Below, piece by piece: positions 19,501-64,000 of a DNA stretch of 64,000 nucleotides (its first letter is position 1; each line of letters starts with the position of its first letter). A program made the translations under genes and the position numbers. The stretch comes from Mermis nigrescens (taxonomy: Eukaryota; Nematoda; Enoplea; Mermithida; Mermithidae): positions 5,994,724 through 6,058,723 of the forward strand of contig JAVLUZ010000154.1 in assembly GCA_036768485.1 (NCBI GenBank), read 5' to 3'. The notes under the pieces are model-generated. The model did not search any database and was not told the DNA's origin. It was given only the letters and a program-made list of their open reading frames with translations.

Positions 19501-21180
19501 GTGGTACCCATAGGTAAGCAGCACCGAAATTCTGGAGGGGTTGCAAGAATTTTTAAAGGTCAAAAATGGTCATAAAAGTAGTGGTAGGGCGAAAAAAACA
19601 CAATTTTCAACGTTTCTCATCGAGCACTATCCATTGGCATCAAAAAATCGCGAAAAATACGAAAAAATTCAAAAATTGGATTTTGGGGGACATTGATGCG
19701 CGAGATCAAATTCGCAGGGGGGTTGAAAGTCAGAAATCAGGAGATAGATATGTTTTCGCAAAAAACCGATTCCAATATGAAAAAATGATGGTATCGCTTA
19801 AAAACCATCATTTTTGAACATTTCTCGCAAAGCTGCATAGTCTAGAGCAAAAAATCTGAGAACATTTAAATAAAAATTTCTTGCATCAAGTCGGATGGGC
19901 CATGTAAAATGGACTTGTCTCTGCATTTGCCATATAAAATGTATCATTAGCGGATCCAGTAAAAAAATTTAATAGGGCAGTTCAAATTTTAAGAATTTTA
20001 GTATGCTTCGCTAATACATGTGCATAACTCGACCATTTCATTACCCGGGTGATTCGGATACCTAGGCATGCACGGGTAGGATCTTGGATGATAAGGAGAG
20101 AATGCGATGGGATACTCTCTCTCCTTCGGCTGGGGGAGGTCTGAAGTGGCGCGCTCAAGCGCCTCTCAGCTGGGTCCGTCCGGGGCAGTGCCCCAGAAAA
20201 TTTTGTAAAAAGCTCACTTTAATGTTGAATCGTAAAGTTAAATTGTTTTTGCAAAATCGATTGAATCTTGATTCTAAATTCAGCCTAAAAATAACTAAAA
20301 TTTATCAAATCTTACATTTATACAATGATTTTCAAGCTCTGAGCGTTAATCAATGTGATGGGCTGGAACTGAAAAACGAAACGTAACGGAAAATTTCCAA
20401 ACCAGCACAAAATGATTTTCCCGCATCGATTAGTGTAATAATGCACTGCATTATTTTAGCTCATCCAAGCTTTTCAAACTCAATATCGGTACTTTGAAAA
20501 TAACGATCCGGCGCGAAGCGCCGATGAATTTTCGACGTTGTAGCTTTTTTAAACCCAATTTTGGGCACATATTATTAAGCATATCAACGTACATATCTGT
20601 TGCTCAGAAAATTTTCAAAAAAGTTTTTTCGAGCGGCCATCCACCCCCGCCCTCTCGATTTGCGCCTGCCCCATGTCCAAAATGTTTTCTTGGAGTCCGA
20701 AGAATTTCAGCAGCATGGCTACTTTTTTGCAGCAGTTTTTGCGCAAGGTCCGCTAATTTAAAAATAAATCAATACGGCACAAAACAGCCGAAATTTTGAT
20801 ACGTTTAATACTTTCAAGTTGACTTACGGGCCTTTTTATTGCAAGAAAGTTCAGAAAACTGAATGGGCGCGAAGCGTCTAATTTTCTGTCATTCTTGTCG
20901 TCTTCAACTCAATTTTCAGACTTTATAAAGACAAACAACAACGGTTAGAGTTTCAAAAAAGACGCAGTACCTTATATTACTGAATCGGGAAGCACTAAAA
21001 TATTTTGGCTAATTTAGGGCACTAAACTCTGTCACCGGCGCTTCCGGAAAACTTAAGCGTTTTTTCCTATTGTATTCAATTTTGAGCATTTAATTACTGA
21101 GATATTTTAAGGCTTGCTGGCATGCCCCCAATTCAAACAAAATTCTGAATGCGCATGTAGAAAGACGATTCCGGAAAGTA
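19501..21180. other. Overlapping repeat remnants, no gene recognised
   Basis: 19515-19690 is a damaged family A copy (GTAAGCAGCACCGAAATTCTGG, GACGTTTCTCATC.AGC). 20080-20215 is GC-rich (GTCCGTCCGGGGCAGTGCCCC). The hairpin motif is at 20509-20523 and, changed, at 20865. Open frames here have no recognised domains. Confidence 0.4.
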
Positions 21181-21640
21181 TTATGGCCCCAAAAGTTAAA
21201 GACGGAAAAAATCTTGGTGGAATGCAAATAGCCATGACTATATAGCTATTTTTCTGAATTTAATAAGCTGCATAAATATTTCTCTGAATCCAAAAAGACT
21301 ATATAGCGATTTTTGGAATTTAAAAAGGCTACATAGCTAGTTTTCTGAATTTGAAAAGGCAATATAGCTATTTCCCTGAATACAAAAGACTATATAGCTA
21401 TTTTTCTGAATTTAAAAGGGCTATATAGCTCTTCCCACAAATCCAAAATGACTCTATTCTCGTAGCTATTTCTCTGAATTTAGAAAGACTATTTTGCTAT
21501 TTACCTGAATCCAAGAAGACTATATAGCTATTTTTCTGAATTTAAAAAAGCTATATTGTTATTTTTCCGTGCCCAAATAGGCTCCAAAACCAGGCTATAT
21601 AGCGATGTTTTTTCTCCCCAAATAGCTGACCGTTTTTAGA
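21181..21640. repeat. Degenerate tandem array, GGCTATATAGCTATTTTTCTGA unit
   Basis: About twelve units of roughly 35 bases are seen: CTATATAGCTATTT.TCTGAAT followed by an A-rich spacer (TAAAAAGG). Units differ by point changes. Arrays of the same type are at 30075-30440, 35395-35660, 60460-60679 and 61440-61660, usually with a GGGGGTAATACCCC flank. This is an internal array of one dispersed element family, here called E. Confidence 0.7.
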
Positions 21641-22980
21641 AGTTCAGGGAAGTACATAATACCCCTCATCCTCCATGCCTATGTGTATGAGGGGATTTTG
21701 TTTTGGGGGGAGGGGCATTTGACCTTCTGGAGGGGGTGCATACCCCCACACCCATGTGTGGTGGTGTCCTGTCATTTTTAGGGGGGGGTAAATAACTTTC
21801 AATTATGACCAACACACCTGAAAAAAACGTGAGATTCTTTCAAAATTAGGGCGGGGGTCAAAAATTTTCTGGCTTCATGGCATGGCGGACAACTCATTTT
21901 GAGTGAGGGATGCTCCCGTCCCTTGTCAAACGCACAGTCTTAACAATGGTACAAATCAACTTATACTGAAGACGAGCTGAAAGTAAAACTATCCAAAATA
22001 AGTAACATAAAAGTAAAATTAAAAACTACCAGATGCGAATTCCAGAGTATAAACAATTCAAGCTTAAAAGAATCCTACACGTAACGGATAATCGTTTCTT
22101 GAGAGGAAATCATGATTACTGAGAATAATCGTAACAATTTATCATTTCTCAGATTGTACATTGTCTAATGAATACAAAAAACGATTAAAGAAGAAATGCA
22201 TACATTTTACCTTTTATGTATTGAATAGAGCTAGTCGGATAGCTGGCAGAAGCTACGCTGCCGGGATTAGCGTACGTTTCTAGAAATAAATCGATGTTAG
22301 GTACCCGTACTTGATTCAATTAATAGATTATTAAATTAAAAAATCAAATGCTCATTAGCTAAAGCGGAACTAGAAGTGTATTTCAAGCAGTTCAAGAGAA
22401 ATTCACTTTTATGTAGCCAAAGATAAGATCGAAGAACAAGTAAAGAATTTAGATAAAAAATTAAGATAAGAACTGAAAAATTCTGAGTTCATTTTCGATA
22501 TCTAAAGAGATTAAGAGATTACTATTTGATTCTGGTCATAGAGTGTAAAAAACGGTGAGCGAATTAAAAAGCTGATATTGAATGGATAGGATTTTATTAA
22601 TTTGCTATCATACAAGTTCAGTGCCTGCACCGAACGGTCGGTCTAAGAAGGTCAGCCTTAAAGTAAAAAAACCTTAAATTTTTGGCTTTTTCGAGCTAAA
22701 ATAACTCCAAACATCTATATCAACTCTAGAACAGCAGATGACCTTTATTATTTTTACAAAGTATTTTGATTTTTGCCGATTTCTGACTTCAACTCTGTTT
22801 TTAATTCCACGAACTCGAAATAATTTTTCTTTCAACCTATTGGTCTGGCTAGAATCCCCATGCGCCCATCCTCAGTACCATAGAACACGAAGATAAAAAA
22901 TCGACTGAAGTGCGTATTACATACTAGAAGTGCTCTGGTGCTGCTGCCGATGCCAATATAGTGCTATACTTTGTATATGA
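21641..22980. other. Repeat ends then AT-rich intergenic sequence
   Basis: 21655-21905 contains MITE-type G/C-run sequence (ATGCCTATGTGTATGAGGGG, CACCCATGTGTGGTGG). From 21950 to 22980 I see only AT-rich DNA with no gene. Confidence 0.4.
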
Positions 22981-23040
22981 GAATATGTTTAAGAGGGTTA
23001 AAAGGCAATAGTGCAGCAATGTTTCGTAATGCGCATATGC

Positions 23041-23042
23041 AT

Positions 23043-23130
<88 letters not shown>

Positions 23131-23142
23131 ATATATTGATAT
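23041..23142. repeat. Microsatellite (AC)n(AT)n
   Basis: A short ACACAC run passes into about 40 AT dinucleotides and ends in GATATATTGATATATC. The poly-Ile/Tyr frames on both strands here are microsatellite translations. Confidence 0.95.
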
Positions 23143-24418
23143 ATCATTTTTGTCCACGTTCACATAAAATCCATCAGCTTTTGACATGGTAAGCTTTCTC
23201 TTATTATTTTTTTCGCCGCATATTGATATTGTGAAGCATGAAAATTTCGAGTGTATGCTAGCCTACAAATTTTTTCAATACTACCTTTTGTTGGGCATAA
23301 AAAATGGGTAGTTAGTTAGCTATGCTCTAAAAACACAATTTTTACATCTATATTTAAACTTTCTCATTAAACTATAAAATAAAACAGTTTTCGAAAAAAT
23401 TCAATGAGATTCAATGATAAATTGTCCAAAATGACTATTTCGAGCGAATAATTGAAAAAATTAATGCGCTTGAGCCAACAGATCAGTGAAAAGCATAGAA
23501 CATCATATTTTCTAAAGCTTGTATGCATGTCGGTATTCTGTTGACTCCAATTGCTACATAACAACGCCTACTTTAGAGTTGAAATAATCATAATAATTTT
23601 GTTTTCAAAAATTACAAAATTAATCAGATAACATTCTATCATGTCAAACAGCCAAGTCTTTGCTTTAGTTTCGCAATATTTTACGACTTGCGTACAAGAT
23701 GAGTCAAAATCTTAGTGTAGTCACTGCAAAAAATGTAATTACTATTATCGACGAATCGAGTATTAATGTCTGCATCTAAAATCTTCTTCTGTAGTATTAG
23801 TTGGCACCGGCGCCAACGGCAAGCTGGGACCGGCCCGATTCCGGTGCCCTGGCACCGGCAGCCGTGCCAGTCCTATCACTACTACATACATGTGTAGATC
23901 CTACTGTTCTTTTACAGTCAAATCTTAATTGTTCTACACAGTCGTATTTACAGGGCAGGCGGACGAATTCCAGTAAAATAAAATTTTGAAAGGTGAAATA
24001 GCCTAAGAAAAGATGGAAAACTGCATTTCTTTGCTATAAAATCTTCAAATTTTCGTCGCTTCGCGCCACATATGAAGTATGATAATTTTGCCTAAAGCAC
24101 GACCCAAGGAAACGGCACTTTTCGTAACATACATATTAAGCGGAGAAAATAGTTTTTCGATAAGTTGAAATTTTATTATCATCAAGGATATAGGTCGTCG
24201 AAAAACGCCGGAAAATGCCATTTTTACTAGATTGCCCAGCAAAATTCCCGATATATAGACCCATTTATCTTAGGTCCGCCTCCCCTCTTGGGTGAATACT
24301 GGATATAAGCCTGATTCTACATATGTTAGCACAAATTATGCTCATTTTCATTATGGCAAGCACTAAGAGTCTGACAGCTGTGAATTAGCGCAACGCATAA
24401 TTTTACGACTACGTGTTT
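23143..24418. other. Region 3' of the receptor gene
   Basis: It should include the receptor 3' UTR. GC-rich GGCACCGG repeats at 23800-23870 look like the subterminal array of another hAT-like element. A changed hairpin motif, GTCGCTTCGCGCC, is at 24055. No further gene is recognised. Confidence 0.4.
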
Positions 24419-63184
<38,766 letters not shown>

Positions 63185-63870
63185 CTGAAAATAAAATAAG
63201 TATTTAGTAAGTCAGCGCTTGAAATCAACTGAAACGATTAACGGGCTTTATTAGTATCGTACACCAATGTTAATTTGTAATCAATTTCAAACACTTAGAA
63301 TCTATGATTAATTAGGAGACATAGGCTCAAATTGGGTATTTTAAAGCATTAAATATTTTCGAAACTGTGCTTTAGTTGCACGTACTTATGTTTCTTGTTT
63401 AAAAAAATCCAAGTCGGCTGTTCTTCTATTATTCAAGCAAAAATGCAATAGATGGCAGAAATTTTTATGATTAGGCCACTGGCAGCCATTTTTATGCTGA
63501 CCGATCTTACATATTCGAGAAGATTTGAACATATCCAATATATTTGCTCTGAAATTTTTTATAATTTTATAATTTGTAATTCATAATTAATTTTCTATAG
63601 TAACCACACATGGGCGTAAGGAGAGCTTAGAGGGGATTTACATAATTTTATGCAAACATTGCATGATTTTCGCACATGTGATCGACTTGGAACAGTTATT
63701 TCAATTATCTACCGTTGAAAACGACAGTCGTCTACATCGAGACGCCGTGAATTCAAATTTAATCACGTTTGAGAGACTAAGAAATAAATGGCCTTAAGAA
63801 ATAAGACTAACGTGAGGAAGGATACGACATAAAAGGAATACGACCTGGAACTGACTGAATACATTAAAGA
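63185..63870. other. Intron sequence, MITE end at 63600
   Basis: CACACATGGGCGTAAGG at 63604 is a family A-type end with no partner. No further EGF exon is seen up to the window edge. Confidence 0.4.
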
Positions 63871-64000
63871 CAGGCACGTATCTCTGGAGGAAATGGGGGG
63901 TTCGGACCCCCCAAAATTCAGAAAAATCGGAAAAATAGGACTTTTTTAAACGTTATTTTGTGCTATTTTTGACCCTTTTATAGCTCAGTACCCCCAAAAA
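63871..64000 (+). repeat. Family B repeat, cut by the window edge
   Basis: Starts CAGGCACGTATCTCTGG and continues GGACCCCCCAAAATTCAG into the A-rich core. The right end is outside the window. Confidence 0.65.

Noticed and set aside
21181..21640. CRISPR-like array from regularly spaced TATAGC repeats
   Set aside because: Units are degenerate, spacers are not unique, and the DNA is clearly from an animal; another copy of the array lies in a mobile element with target duplications.
22924..23192. Poly-Tyr/Ile open frames on both strands
   Set aside because: They are translations of the (AC)n(AT)n microsatellite.

Overview
The window is nuclear DNA from an animal. It holds two split protein genes on the minus strand, with conserved GT-AG (and one GC-AG) splice sites, set in very repeat-rich sequence. 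The species cannot be fixed from the sequence. A CED-1/Draper/MEGF10-type receptor, RTE-like and CR1-like retrotransposons, mariner elements and many short inverted-repeat elements point to an invertebrate metazoan with introns swollen by transposons.

Layout. 1-9381: transposon-derived sequence with no host gene recognised. 9382-14735 (minus): a two-exon NUDT2-type Ap4A hydrolase whose 4.9 kb intron holds a DD37E mariner, a MITE inside that mariner, and a large foldback repeat. 14736-24418: intergenic repeats and one unrecognised open stretch. 24419-63184 (minus), continuing past the right edge: the 3' part of a multi-EGF engulfment receptor. I placed 20 exons for it. All 19 junctions keep phase and they join to 2538 nt (845 residues and a stop): about 15 EGF-like modules, one transmembrane helix and a tail with an NPVY motif. 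The N-terminus lies outside. The introns contain an RTE-like retrotransposon, hAT-like elements and Tc1/mariner MITEs.

The most notable structure is the repeat community. At least 13 elements from eight or more families have exact 8-bp target-site duplications and mostly (C/T)A...TG ends, and they are often nested. One family shares YAGTGATCGRCC ends, but each copy has a different GC-rich hexamer array inside. A 15-bp hairpin motif, CGGCGCTTCGCGCCG, recurs more than 20 times inside otherwise unrelated elements. Two Tc1-like MITEs carry tRNA-like Pol III boxes. The splice-donor region of one receptor exon has been copied three times in tandem into its own intron.

Everything here was read by eye. 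Element ends and splice sites are exact where flanking duplications or codon phase fix them and approximate elsewhere.
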